DNA of 47,680 nt, from NCBI GenBank assembly GCA_013204045.1, contig JABMOQ010000118.1, forward strand, positions 1 to 47,680, in the 5' to 3' direction. Within the stretch, counting starts at the first letter, position 1. Every line of letters begins with the position of its first letter. Of the stretch, positions 1 to 8,486 are shown in pieces. Below the pieces are notes generated by a model. It saw only the letters and a program-made list of their open reading frames with translations. It did not search any database and had not been told where the DNA came from. This stretch comes from Rhodospirillaceae bacterium. GTDB taxonomy: Bacteria; Pseudomonadota; Alphaproteobacteria; Rhodospirillales; JABHCV01. Both the position numbers and the translations under genes were made by a program.

Positions 1-554
1 CGGGCCTGCTCGCCCGTGATCCACTGGCTGTCACCTGTTTGGGTGGCAATACGCCCGTCAAGGGTGGTTGCCGTCTTATAGGTAAAAATAGGCCTTCCCC
101 GCCTAACTCGGGAAAAGAATCCAGCATTGAGTACCTTTGCCTTGGCCTCTAGGACACCTACAGTAACGTCCAAACCAGCTTCCTTAAGCGCCTTGATCCC
201 TTGACCGGATACACGGCTATCCGGATCCTCGCAGGCGATAACAGCGCGGGCAATTCCGGCCTTTATCATCGCTTTGGAACAAGGGGGGGTTTTACCTTTG
301 TGATTGCAAGGTTCCAGGCTGATATAAGCGGTCGCCCCCTGGCAACGAGCACCGGCCCTTGTAATGGCCTCCGTTTCCGCATGCGGGCGGCCACCAGGCT
401 GCGTCCAGCCCCGCCCTGCGATCCGGCCCTCCACATCGACGATCACACACCCAACCGCCGGGTTGGGTGCAACACGCCCTAACCCTCGCCGGGCAAGAGT
501 CAGCGCGGCGTGCATATGCCCGAAATCAATGCTATCGGTTTTTTCGGCTTTCAT
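1..554 (-). CDS. ribD: Riboflavin biosynthesis protein RibD, 3' end cut off
   Basis: Bifunctional diaminohydroxyphosphoribosylaminopyrimidine deaminase / 5-amino-6-(5-phosphoribosylamino)uracil reductase, which carries out the second and third steps from GTP to riboflavin in the cytoplasm. I translated the minus strand by hand from the ATG at 552-554 and it stays open to the window edge, giving 184 codons. The deaminase zinc site is complete: HAE at residues 58-60, Cys83 in EPCNHKGKTPPC and Cys92 at the end of the same motif. From about residue 153 the reductase domain begins (RPIFTYKTATTLDGRIA) and is then truncated by the window. The start is not certain: no good ribosome site is close to the ATG, and Met14 is a possible later start. 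It follows nrdR on the same strand after a gap of about 40 bases, the usual alphaproteobacterial order. Confidence 0.93.
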   Translation of the reverse strand, partial: MKAEKTDSIDFGHMHAALTLARRGLGRVAPNPAVGCVIVDVEGRIAGRGWTQPGGRPHAETEAITRAGARCQGATAYISLEPCNHKGKTPPCSKAMIKAGIARAVIACEDPDSRVSGQGIKALKEAGLDVTVGVLEAKAKVLNAGFFSRVRRGRPIFTYKTATTLDGRIATQTGDSQWITGEQA

Positions 555-596
555 ATCGATTCAAGCTTATGCCTCTATTATCTAAAGAGGCTTGCC

Positions 597-1061
597 TCAG
601 GACTTGTCTTCTTCGCCGCCGAGTTCGCCAATAAATTCCTCAAAATCCTTGGCCTCACGGAAATTTCGGTAAACGGAAGCAAAGCGTACATAGGCGACGG
701 GATCAAGATCCGCAAGATTGTCCATGATGAGTTCGCCAATAACCTTGGTCGGGATTTCGTTTTCACCAAGTGTTTCAAGGCGGCGTTGAATGCCGTTGAC
801 AATGCGTTCAATGCGGTCCTCATCAACCGGACGTTTACGTAAGGCTATATTCAGGGAACGCATCACCTTGTCGCGATCAAAGGGTGTTTTATCACCGTTT
901 TTCTTGACGACAGTCAACTCGCGCAGTTGGACCCGCTCAAAAGTTGTAAAACGCGATCCGCAGGCAGGACAGTAACGCCGTCTGCGGATGGTTGCGTTGT
1001 CTTCGGTCGGACGCGAGTCCTTGACTTGTGTATCGTCATTACCACAAAAAGGGCAGCGCAT
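597..1061 (-). CDS. nrdR: Transcriptional repressor NrdR
   Basis: Zinc-ribbon/ATP-cone repressor of ribonucleotide reductase genes that senses ATP/dATP. The 154-residue length is typical. The N-terminal zinc ribbon has C3-x2-C6 (MRCPFCGND) and a second CPAC pair near residues 31-34. The ATP-cone follows from about residue 49 ([20 protein letters not shown]). The C-terminus is acidic. The start is well supported, because AAGGAG lies about 8 bases before the ATG. It is the second gene in the minus-strand run glyA-nrdR-ribD, which links one-carbon and nucleotide metabolism. In family members the binding sites (NrdR boxes) lie before nrd operons; none of those operons is in this window. Confidence 0.97.
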   Translation of the reverse strand: MRCPFCGNDDTQVKDSRPTEDNATIRRRRYCPACGSRFTTFERVQLRELTVVKKNGDKTPFDRDKVMRSLNIALRKRPVDEDRIERIVNGIQRRLETLGENEIPTKVIGELIMDNLADLDPVAYVRFASVYRNFREAKDFEEFIGELGGEEDKS

Positions 1062-1076
1062 GGGATTGCTCCTTCC

Positions 1077-2387
1077 TTAAATATCCCCGTAAATCGGGAA
1101 ATTCCGGCACATTTTCAGCACCTGATCAGCGGCTGCTTTTTCCGCAGCAGAGTTGTCGTCCGGGTTGGCAGCAAGTCCATCAAGGACATCACCAATCAGG
1201 TTGCCAACTATAGTAAATTCTTTTGGACCTAAACCGCGTGTAGTGCCTGCCGGGGTGCCGAGGCGAACGCCCGATGTAACCATCGGTTTTTCCGGGTCGA
1301 ACGGGATGCCGTTCTTGTTGCAGGTCATGCGGGCTCGGTCAAGGCTGGCTTCGGCGTCACGACCTGTCAGCCCTTTGGGCCGTAGATCAACCAGCATCAG
1401 GTGGGTATCGGTGCCGCCCGACACAATGTCGAGTCCGCGATCCATCAAAACAGATGCCAAGGTCTTGGCATTTTCAACCACGGTTTCAGCATAGGCCTTG
1501 AATTCCGGTTGCAATGCTTCGCCGAAGGCGACCGCCTTGGCAGCGATGACATGCATCAACGGACCACCCTGCAAACCCGGGAATACGGCGGAATTAATTT
1601 TCTTGGCGATGTCTTCGTTATTGGTCAGCACCATTCCGCCGCGCGGCCCACGCAGGGTCTTGTGGGTGGTCGTGGTAACAACATCTGCGATACCGATTGG
1701 TGTGGGATGGCAACCGGTCGCAACCAGACCGGCGAAATGCGCCATATCAACCATCATCAGTGCCCCGACTTCGTCGGCAATAGAACGGAACCGTTTGAAA
1801 TCCAGTGTGCGTGGGTAGGCCGAGCCGCCAACAATGATCAACTTCGGTTTATTTTCTTTTGCCAGTTTTTCGACTTCATCAAAGTCGACCTGGGCGTCTT
1901 TCTTACGAACGCCATATTGAAGGGCGTTGAACCATTTTCCTGACTGCGCTGGCGGTGCACCATGAGTTAAATGCCCACCAGCGGCCAACGACATTCCCAT
2001 GATGGTGTCCCCCGGTTGTAACAGCGCCATCATTACGGCTCCGTTGGCCTGAGCTCCGGAATGGGGCTGGACATTGACAAAGTTGCAGCCGAATAATTTT
2101 TTAGCGCGTTCAATAGCCAGGGACTCGGCGACATCGACGTATTCACAACCGCCGTAATATCGCCGTCCGGGATAGCCTTCTGCGTATTTGTTTGTCATCA
2201 CAGAGCCCTGGGCTTGCATAACCGCACGGGAAACGATGTTTTCAGACGCTATCAGTTCAATTTGATCCTGTTCACGGATCAGTTCATGCTTGATCGAGTC
2301 AAGCAATTCCGGGTCTCTGTCGGCCAGTGACTGGGTGAAAAAATTCTTATGGTATGGTGTCGGATATTTGTAGTCAGCGCCTGACAT
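1077..2387 (-). CDS. glyA: Serine hydroxymethyltransferase
   Basis: PLP enzyme that converts serine and tetrahydrofolate to glycine and methylene-tetrahydrofolate in the cytoplasm. At 436 residues it has the usual length. The PLP lysine is Lys243 in [14 protein letters not shown]. Other family signatures are visible: ELIASEN near residue 47, [15 protein letters not shown] near 66-80 and the substrate-site run [12 protein letters not shown] near 104-115. An AGGGGG ribosome site sits about 7 bases before the ATG. It lies 15 bases upstream of nrdR and 23 bases downstream of rpiB on the same strand, so rpiB-glyA-nrdR-ribD is probably one transcript. Confidence 0.98.
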   Translation of the reverse strand: MSGADYKYPTPYHKNFFTQSLADRDPELLDSIKHELIREQDQIELIASENIVSRAVMQAQGSVMTNKYAEGYPGRRYYGGCEYVDVAESLAIERAKKLFGCNFVNVQPHSGAQANGAVMMALLQPGDTIMGMSLAAGGHLTHGAPPAQSGKWFNALQYGVRKKDAQVDFDEVEKLAKENKPKLIIVGGSAYPRTLDFKRFRSIADEVGALMMVDMAHFAGLVATGCHPTPIGIADVVTTTTHKTLRGPRGGMVLTNNEDIAKKINSAVFPGLQGGPLMHVIAAKAVAFGEALQPEFKAYAETVVENAKTLASVLMDRGLDIVSGGTDTHLMLVDLRPKGLTGRDAEASLDRARMTCNKNGIPFDPEKPMVTSGVRLGTPAGTTRGLGPKEFTIVGNLIGDVLDGLAANPDDNSAAEKAAADQVLKMCRNFPIYGDI

Positions 2388-2410
2388 TGGCGTTCCCCCT
2401 AGTATTCCGC

Positions 2411-2854
2411 TTATTGCGGGTTGGTTAGTTTCTCGACGCGCCGCTCATGACGGCCGCCCTCGGTTTCGGTTTCAAGAAAAATGCGTAAACAATCACGAGC
2501 CAGGTCCGGGCCGATCATTCGCCCGCCAAAGACAATAACATTTGCATGGTTATGCTGACGGGATAGTTTTGCTCCAAGGGCATCATGAACCAGCGCCGCC
2601 CGGATTTCTGGATATCGGTTGGCAGCAATTGAAATACCGATGCCACTACCACAAATCAACACCCCTTTTGTCGCCTTGCCCTCCATGAGGGCCTTGGCAA
2701 CGGCGTATCCGTAGTCCGGGTAATCCACAGACTCATCGCTATCGGTGCCAAGATCCAATATTTTGTGGCCCAGATCAGCGAGCTCTTCCATCAACTCTTT
2801 TTTTAGTTGATAGCCGCCATGATCACAGGCAATCGCAATGGTTTCCTTGCTCAT
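2411..2854 (-). CDS. rpiB: Ribose-5-phosphate isomerase B
   Basis: Interconverts ribose 5-phosphate and ribulose 5-phosphate in the pentose phosphate pathway (RpiB/LacAB family). I take the ATG at 2852-2854, giving 147 residues that begin [18 protein letters not shown], which matches the family N-terminus. A longer reading to 2947 only adds a non-homologous leader. The visible active-site signatures are the ACDHGG phosphate-binding start, the cysteine in [15 protein letters not shown] and the histidines in [14 protein letters not shown]. It is the first gene of the minus-strand group toward ribD and is divergent from the MucR-like gene, so its promoter lies in 2855-3089. Confidence 0.95.
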   Translation of the reverse strand: MSKETIAIACDHGGYQLKKELMEELADLGHKILDLGTDSDESVDYPDYGYAVAKALMEGKATKGVLICGSGIGISIAANRYPEIRAALVHDALGAKLSRQHNHANVIVFGGRMIGPDLARDCLRIFLETETEGGRHERRVEKLTNPQ

Positions 2855-3030
2855 TGGCAGTGTCTTTCGAACTAAATAGATACGACGGTAAATTCCCAGA
2901 GCCGACTTAGATACCATATGTCGGGCTTGCATGCCAACACGCCACAAGCTGTCGGAAAATTATTTGAAATCCAGTAAATTTATCTATCTATAGGAGAGTA
3001 AATTCATGATATACAATTATTAAACGTATT

Positions 3031-3048
3031 TGTCTTCTCATGAAGACA
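3031..3048. promoter_or_regulatory. 18-base palindrome before the MucR-like gene
   Basis: TGTCTTC-TCAT-GAAGACA is a perfect 7-base inverted repeat with a 4-base centre, 41 bases upstream of the TTG start of the MucR-like gene. It is flanked by two direct copies of TAAACGTA at 3021-3028 and 3057-3064. The position in an AT-rich divergent intergenic region suggests an operator controlling the regulator, rpiB or both. That it is an operator is inference. Confidence 0.5.
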
Positions 3049-3089
3049 TAGGAAAATAAACGTAAGTCTTTGTAAAGAAAAGAAAAAAA

Positions 3090-3518
3090 TTGCGGACGCC
3101 TACAAAAGCCCCCCATCCTCACACTGATTTAACTAAATTAACAGTTAGTATCGTAACGGCTTATCTCAGGGGAAATCACATTAATGGTCATGGAATAAAG
3201 GACGCCATAACCGCTGTTTTTTCGACGCTGACCAAAATTGACATGGCCAGCCGGAAGCTGCAAAGCCTGAAGCCCGCCGTTCCAGTAGCAAAATCTGTTC
3301 TGCCCGACTGGATTATCTGCCTTGAAGACGGTCGCAAACTAAAGATGCTGAAACGCCACCTCAAGTCCAGCTATGGCATAACGCCGGATGAATACAGGAA
3401 TAAATGGGGGTTGCCTGACGACTACCCCATGGTGGCGCCAGAGTACGCCCGGGTTCGATCAGCCTTCGCCAAGAAAATCGGCCTTGGCCGCAAGACAGGC
3501 CACAAGAAGGCAAAATGA
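3090..3518 (+). CDS. MucR/Ros-family transcriptional regulator, degenerate zinc finger
   Basis: Alphaproteobacterial DNA-binding regulator of the MucR/Ros family; relatives control exopolysaccharide, motility, the cell cycle and virulence genes. The N-terminal helix LTKLTVSIVTAYLRGNHI and the C-terminal zinc-finger region both match the family. The finger reads CLEDGRKLKMLKRHLKSSY and then ITPDEYRNKWGLPDDYPMV. The second cysteine of Ros is replaced by Asp, a known variant. The position of the last His ligand is Ser/Tyr, so zinc binding is doubtful; some family members fold without zinc. The protein has 142 residues and probably starts at TTG 3090 with a weak AG-rich upstream stretch. It converges on the next gene 8 bases away. 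Its own promoter holds a palindrome and a direct repeat, so autoregulation is plausible. Confidence 0.88.
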   Translation: MRTPTKAPHPHTDLTKLTVSIVTAYLRGNHINGHGIKDAITAVFSTLTKIDMASRKLQSLKPAVPVAKSVLPDWIICLEDGRKLKMLKRHLKSSYGITPDEYRNKWGLPDDYPMVAPEYARVRSAFAKKIGLGRKTGHKKAK

Positions 3519-3526
3519 ACGTTGCT

Positions 3527-3730
3527 TCACTTGCCCTGTTTCTTTGAAAGGACATATATGAGTTTCTTTTTGGCAAGTTCCATAAGCGTATTCTCGCTTT
3601 GTGACGCATCCCCCGCCAGGGTTATTTCCGTACCCGTTGCCTCGTCGATGGCAATAACGCGTATCATCCCTTTAACCGGAGGATAAAACTCGAAATAGAC
3701 CCGGCCAAGCCGTACTTCCTTGTCGCTCAT
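3527..3730 (-). CDS. Small conserved protein, DUF6898-like
   Basis: Protein of 67 residues with no assigned function. The pattern VYFEFYPPVKGMIRVIAID, then EATGTEITLAGD and a helical end LMELAKKKLIYVL resembles the small alphaproteobacterial family I know as DUF6898. The family name is from memory and is not certain. The fold looks like a few beta strands and one helix; I see no signal peptide, cysteines or membrane segment. It ends 8 bases from the convergent MucR-like gene and is divergent from hemB, whose start is about 120 bases away. Confidence 0.7.
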   Translation of the reverse strand: MSDKEVRLGRVYFEFYPPVKGMIRVIAIDEATGTEITLAGDASQSENTLMELAKKKLIYVLSKKQGK

Positions 3731-3818
3731 CCGTTATGCCGCCTGTTCCTATGCCAGAGCACCCTGAATACCATGCCAAAACCACCCGTGCCAACCGTAT
3801 GCAGGGCCACCCAGTTGA

Positions 3819-4895
<1,077 letters not shown>

Positions 4896-4905
4896 TCAGG
4901 CCGGA

Positions 4906-5394
4906 TTAGTTATCTTTCCCCAAGGCGAGCAGACGCTCAACATCGAGAACAACCATCAACCTTTCTTCGAGGCGGTATACGCCAGTGGCAAATTCACGCC
5001 AAAGCGGGTCGAGGGTGCTGGGGTTGCCTTCGTATAGATCGCTCTTGAGCCCGACAACGTCACCAACCTTATCGACCAGCAGCGTGTACAGATCATGCTG
5101 GTTTTCAATGGTGACCCCCATACTTTCTCCGCCGTCGTCGCGTTCTGACAAACCAAGGCGAACACGGACGTCAATAACCGTCACGATACGCCCGCGAAGA
5201 TTGATCGAGCCTTTGACTTCTGGCGGCGCAAGCGGAATGGAGGCAATTTTATCTGGAGTCAGAATATCCTGAACCTGGAGAACGGGAATACCGAACATCT
5301 GTTCCTTGATGATAAAAGTGACAAAGTTTTCGAGTTCCCCACCTGCATGGGCATCAAGTTCATGAGTCTCAGTCGTTGTAACAGCCTGATTCAT
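4906..5394 (-). CDS. cheW: CheW-like chemotaxis coupling protein (orphan)
   Basis: Cytoplasmic scaffold that couples chemoreceptors to the kinase CheA. Its 162 residues contain one CheW domain: FVTFIIKEQMFGIPVLQVQDIL near residue 25, the conserved GSINLRGRIVTVIDVR near 62-78, and VDKVGDVVGLKSDL with LDVERLLAL at the end. A GGAGAG site lies about 7 bases before the ATG. No cheA, cheR, cheB, cheY or receptor gene is close by, although motAB lies about 6 kb away on the plus strand. It could be an accessory coupling protein for a subset of receptors or a CheW-type subunit of another signalling array. The 150 bases upstream (5395-5544) are AT-rich and likely hold its own promoter. Confidence 0.92.
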   Translation of the reverse strand: MNQAVTTTETHELDAHAGGELENFVTFIIKEQMFGIPVLQVQDILTPDKIASIPLAPPEVKGSINLRGRIVTVIDVRVRLGLSERDDGGESMGVTIENQHDLYTLLVDKVGDVVGLKSDLYEGNPSTLDPLWREFATGVYRLEERLMVVLDVERLLALGKDN

Positions 5395-5544
5395 ACTGTT
5401 CTCTCCGGGTAATATCTGATTGTTTTTCTTATATTACATTGTGTTATACGCGATAATATAGTGACGATATGATCATCAAAGAACAAAAAATTAAATAATT
5501 CCTCTAATTTGTTGAATTTGGGGCTCAAAACAAGCCTTTTTCAC

Positions 5545-6408
5545 CTATGGGCGTTGCGCCCTCAGCCAGTTTCCGACGGTCTTGATCTGTATTTTGTCCA
5601 TCAAGGCAGGTGCGTGGCCGACGCCGGGAATTTCGACCAGATCGGCCGACGGGCCACGGGTCAGCATTTTTTCCGCTATATCACGAGGCAATACGTCTGA
5701 CAGTTCGCCGCGCAAAATCAGCACCGGACAGGTAATGGCCTCCCATACGGGCCACAGATTAAATCGTTTGAAGCGAAGTTTGCGGAACGGAATGCTTATG
5801 GCCGGATCGTAGTGCATGCGCCAGGAGCCATCATCATTTTGCCTGGCGCTATGCCTGCACAGCCTGTCCCATTGTTCATCTGTCATCGGCCCGAAAGTCG
5901 CGCCAACATTCATAAGGTGCGTTTTCAGCGAGGCAAAATCACTGAAAGGTTCCTTGTGCCCAGCATAGGAAGCGATGCGTTTAATCGCCTTTCTGGGGAT
6001 AACCGGCCCGACATCATTGATAACCAGTGAGCGTATTGGAGAATTTGGCTGGGCGGCCAACATCATCCCGATCAACCCGCCGAGCGACGTTCCAATCCAA
6101 TCAACCTGCTCAACACCGAGGTGCGCGATCAGTGCCGCCATATCTGCCATGTAGACCGGCATTACGTAGTCTTGTGGATCGCTTAGCCAGTGGCTGTGCC
6201 CCCGCCCGGGAAGATCTGGACATGCAACACGGAAATCAGATGTAAGGTCTTCGGCCAAGTCGTCGAAATCACGACCGTTACGGGTCAATCCGTGAACACA
6301 GACAACAACGCGTTTACTGTCGCCGTTTCCCCACTGGGTATAGGCGATGCGGTGAAACCCCTTGGGGCCAAGGCTGAGAAACCCTGCTTCTTTGTGCTGT
6401 ATGTTCAT
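5545..6408 (-). CDS. Alpha/beta-fold hydrolase
   Basis: Cytoplasmic hydrolase of the alpha/beta superfamily with 287 residues; the substrate cannot be told from sequence. The oxyanion/HG motif is VVVCVHGLTRNGRDF (about residues 34-48). The nucleophile is Ser108 in WIGTSLGGLIGM. The acid is probably the Asp in LRGELSDVLP, and the His is in PGVGHAPALM near the C-terminus. A cap region lies between about residues 135 and 215. There is no signal peptide. It is divergent from the BON lipoprotein gene and lies 150 bases upstream of cheW on the same strand; any functional link is unproven. Confidence 0.9.
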   Translation of the reverse strand: MNIQHKEAGFLSLGPKGFHRIAYTQWGNGDSKRVVVCVHGLTRNGRDFDDLAEDLTSDFRVACPDLPGRGHSHWLSDPQDYVMPVYMADMAALIAHLGVEQVDWIGTSLGGLIGMMLAAQPNSPIRSLVINDVGPVIPRKAIKRIASYAGHKEPFSDFASLKTHLMNVGATFGPMTDEQWDRLCRHSARQNDDGSWRMHYDPAISIPFRKLRFKRFNLWPVWEAITCPVLILRGELSDVLPRDIAEKMLTRGPSADLVEIPGVGHAPALMDKIQIKTVGNWLRAQRP

Positions 6409-6547
6409 TTCCGACTCTGTTTACCATTTTACACCATATTGATTGTGAATATCTTGCTGCAAGTCAATCCGAATAAAGGAGTCCCTTGATCAACGCACCG
6501 GTCAGGTTCATCATCAATCAGGGCATGATGATGTGAAAGGGAGCAAC

Positions 6548-7183
6548 ATGAGGCCAACATATTTTATTATGATATCGGCGGCCATATTGGTATCTGGACT
6601 TTCGCTTGGTGGATGTACGCCAACGGTAATTCAGGAAACTGCGCAAGCCGCCTTTGAAGACCGTATTACCGAAGATCAGATCAGCGATCTGAAAATCGCC
6701 AGCGGAATTCACAAACGTTTGGCGCTGAAGGATAAAAACCTGCTTCTTGATGTTGGCATAGATGTCTGGGAACAGCGTGTAATGCTGACCGGCACGCTGG
6801 ATGGACGGGCTAGCCTGGACAATGTTCTGGCCCTGACTCGCGAAGATGAACGCATCAAGGTTCTTTACAATGAAATTCGAATTGTTCCGACCGATGAGCT
6901 TAACAAACGCCGTGAATTAGCATCAGCCAAGGGGGAAGCAGAAAAAAGCGGTATTGAGCAGACAGTCAACGATTACTGGATTGAAGCAAAAATAAAAGGC
7001 AAGCTGATCGGAACCCGCGGCGTTACTTCCGTCAATTATCGTTGGCGCTCCGTGAAAAACACCGTCTATATTATCGGCCGTGCCCGGTCATCTGGGGAAC
7101 GTGAACAGGTTCTAGGAATCATTCGTGATACCGAAGGCGTCAAAAATACAAAACATTTTGTAGAAGTGAAGCCTATTTCTTAG
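6548..7183 (+). CDS. Outer-membrane lipoprotein with two BON domains
   Basis: Probable lipoprotein of 211 residues. I prefer ATG 6548 to the GTG at 6533 because GGGAGC lies just before it and because the signal sequence then starts cleanly (MRPTYFIMISAAILV). The lipobox LSLGGC puts the lipidated cysteine at residue 23, followed by Thr-Pro, which does not suggest inner-membrane retention. Two BON (bacterial OsmY and nodulation) domains follow, at about residues 45-110 and 120-205. This is the layout of the division-site lipoprotein DolP/YraP, which supports outer-membrane integrity. The family is clear but the specific role here is inferred. Confidence 0.88.
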   Translation: MRPTYFIMISAAILVSGLSLGGCTPTVIQETAQAAFEDRITEDQISDLKIASGIHKRLALKDKNLLLDVGIDVWEQRVMLTGTLDGRASLDNVLALTREDERIKVLYNEIRIVPTDELNKRRELASAKGEAEKSGIEQTVNDYWIEAKIKGKLIGTRGVTSVNYRWRSVKNTVYIIGRARSSGEREQVLGIIRDTEGVKNTKHFVEVKPIS

Positions 7184-7247
7184 GGCGAGCAGGATCGTAA
7201 CGCTAGAACGCCTGCCCCATCAATGCGGTCGGCAACCATGTGGCAAT

Positions 7248-7263
7248 TTAATGTTAACGTTAA
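7248..7263. promoter_or_regulatory. Near-palindrome directly before the CoA-transferase ribosome site
   Basis: TTAATGTTAACGTTAA is a 16-base inverted repeat with one mismatched pair, centred on GTTAAC. It ends 12 bases before the ATG at 7276 and just upstream of the GAGGT ribosome site. Its place between a likely promoter and the ribosome site suits a repressor operator. Function is inferred. Confidence 0.4.
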
Positions 7264-7275
7264 TTGAGGTACGCG

Positions 7276-8433
7276 ATGCCTGTCGAAGGGCCACTCAACG
7301 GAATCACTATTATTGACCTGACCCGGGTACTCGCCGGTCCCTATTGTACCATGGTTTTAGCAGATATGGGGGCGCGCGTAATTAAGGTGGAAAACCCGGA
7401 AGGTGGCGATGACGCGCGTCATTTTGGGCCATTTATTGACGACAAGTCAGCCTATTTCATGTCGCTTAACCGCGGCAAGGAAAGTATCGCCCTGAATTTG
7501 AAAAATGACGATGACAGGGCGATTCTGGAAAAATTGCTGAAAAATGCAGATGTGCTGGTTGAAAACTTCCGGCCCGGCACAATGGAAAAACTTGGCCTTG
7601 GTTGGGCGGAATTGCACCAGCGTTACCCGCGATTAATCTATGCAGCTGCGTCCGGTTTCGGGCATACCGGGCCGTATTCGGATCGCCCGGCCTATGACTT
7701 GGTTGTCCAGGCGATGGGTGGAATCATGAGTCTGACCGGACATGAAGGGACGCCGCCTACCCGCGTCGGATCGTCGATCGGCGACATCACCGCCGGCCTG
7801 TTTACGGCCATTGGCATCAACGCCGCCTTGCTGAATCGTGAAAAGAATGGTGAAGGCATGAAGATTGACGTCGCCATGTTCGACTGTCAGGTAGCAATCC
7901 TGGAAAACGCCATCGCCCGCTATGCCGCTTCCGGTGAAGTGCCAGGCCCAATCGGCGCCCGTCATCCGTCCATTTCCCCATTCGATGCCTTCAAGGCGGC
8001 CGACGGACACCTGATTATCGCCGCCGGAAACGATGTCATTTTTAAAAAACTGTGCCTTGCGCTGAGCCGTTCCGATATTTATGAAAATAAGCTTTTTAAA
8101 ACCAATGTCGGCCGTAGCGAACATCATGCGGCTTTGAAAGACGAGTTGGAAATAGCTCTGGTCACCCAACCCGTTGCCCATTGGCTGCGGGTATTAGGGG
8201 AAGCCGGAATACCGTCCGGCCCGATAAACAATGTGGCTCAGGTCCTGGACGATCCTCAAGTGGCGGCCCGTAACATGATTGTCGGCGCTACAGATGCGGT
8301 TGCCGGATATATGAAAATGGCAGGTAACCCGATCAAACTATCTTCTTTTGATGACCCCCCAACACGCAACCCGGCCCCGGATCTGGATGCGGATAGAGAT
8401 CAAATACTGTCGGGTATTGAGAACGATAGATAA
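7276..8433 (+). CDS. CaiB/BaiF (class III) CoA-transferase
   Basis: Transfers CoA between carboxylic acids through an aspartyl-CoA mixed anhydride. I take ATG 7276 (385 residues) because GAGGT lies about 6 bases upstream; the upstream TTG 7264 would place the ribosome site inside the gene. Family signatures: IIDLTRVLAGPYCTMVLADMGA near the start, VIKVENPEGGDDAR, the SLNRGKESIALNLK run and NADVLVENFRPGTMEKLGLG. The catalytic Asp is most likely the one in GSSIGDITAGLF. The acyl group is unknown; relatives use formyl, succinyl, carnitinyl or bile acids. It is followed 53 bases later by a threonine dehydratase on the same strand, so the pair may act in amino-acid carbon catabolism, but that is a guess. 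Confidence 0.9.
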   Translation: MPVEGPLNGITIIDLTRVLAGPYCTMVLADMGARVIKVENPEGGDDARHFGPFIDDKSAYFMSLNRGKESIALNLKNDDDRAILEKLLKNADVLVENFRPGTMEKLGLGWAELHQRYPRLIYAAASGFGHTGPYSDRPAYDLVVQAMGGIMSLTGHEGTPPTRVGSSIGDITAGLFTAIGINAALLNREKNGEGMKIDVAMFDCQVAILENAIARYAASGEVPGPIGARHPSISPFDAFKAADGHLIIAAGNDVIFKKLCLALSRSDIYENKLFKTNVGRSEHHAALKDELEIALVTQPVAHWLRVLGEAGIPSGPINNVAQVLDDPQVAARNMIVGATDAVAGYMKMAGNPIKLSSFDDPPTRNPAPDLDADRDQILSGIENDR

Positions 8434-8486
8434 TACAATTGATTTTTAATATCATTGCTGAATAACACTAGGGGACGTCAGAAAAA

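Noticed and set aside
7184-7220. Possible terminator after the BON lipoprotein (GGG..CAGG / CCTGCCC)
   Set aside because: The stem is interrupted by a 4-base bulge, the loop is about 17 bases and there is no T tract.
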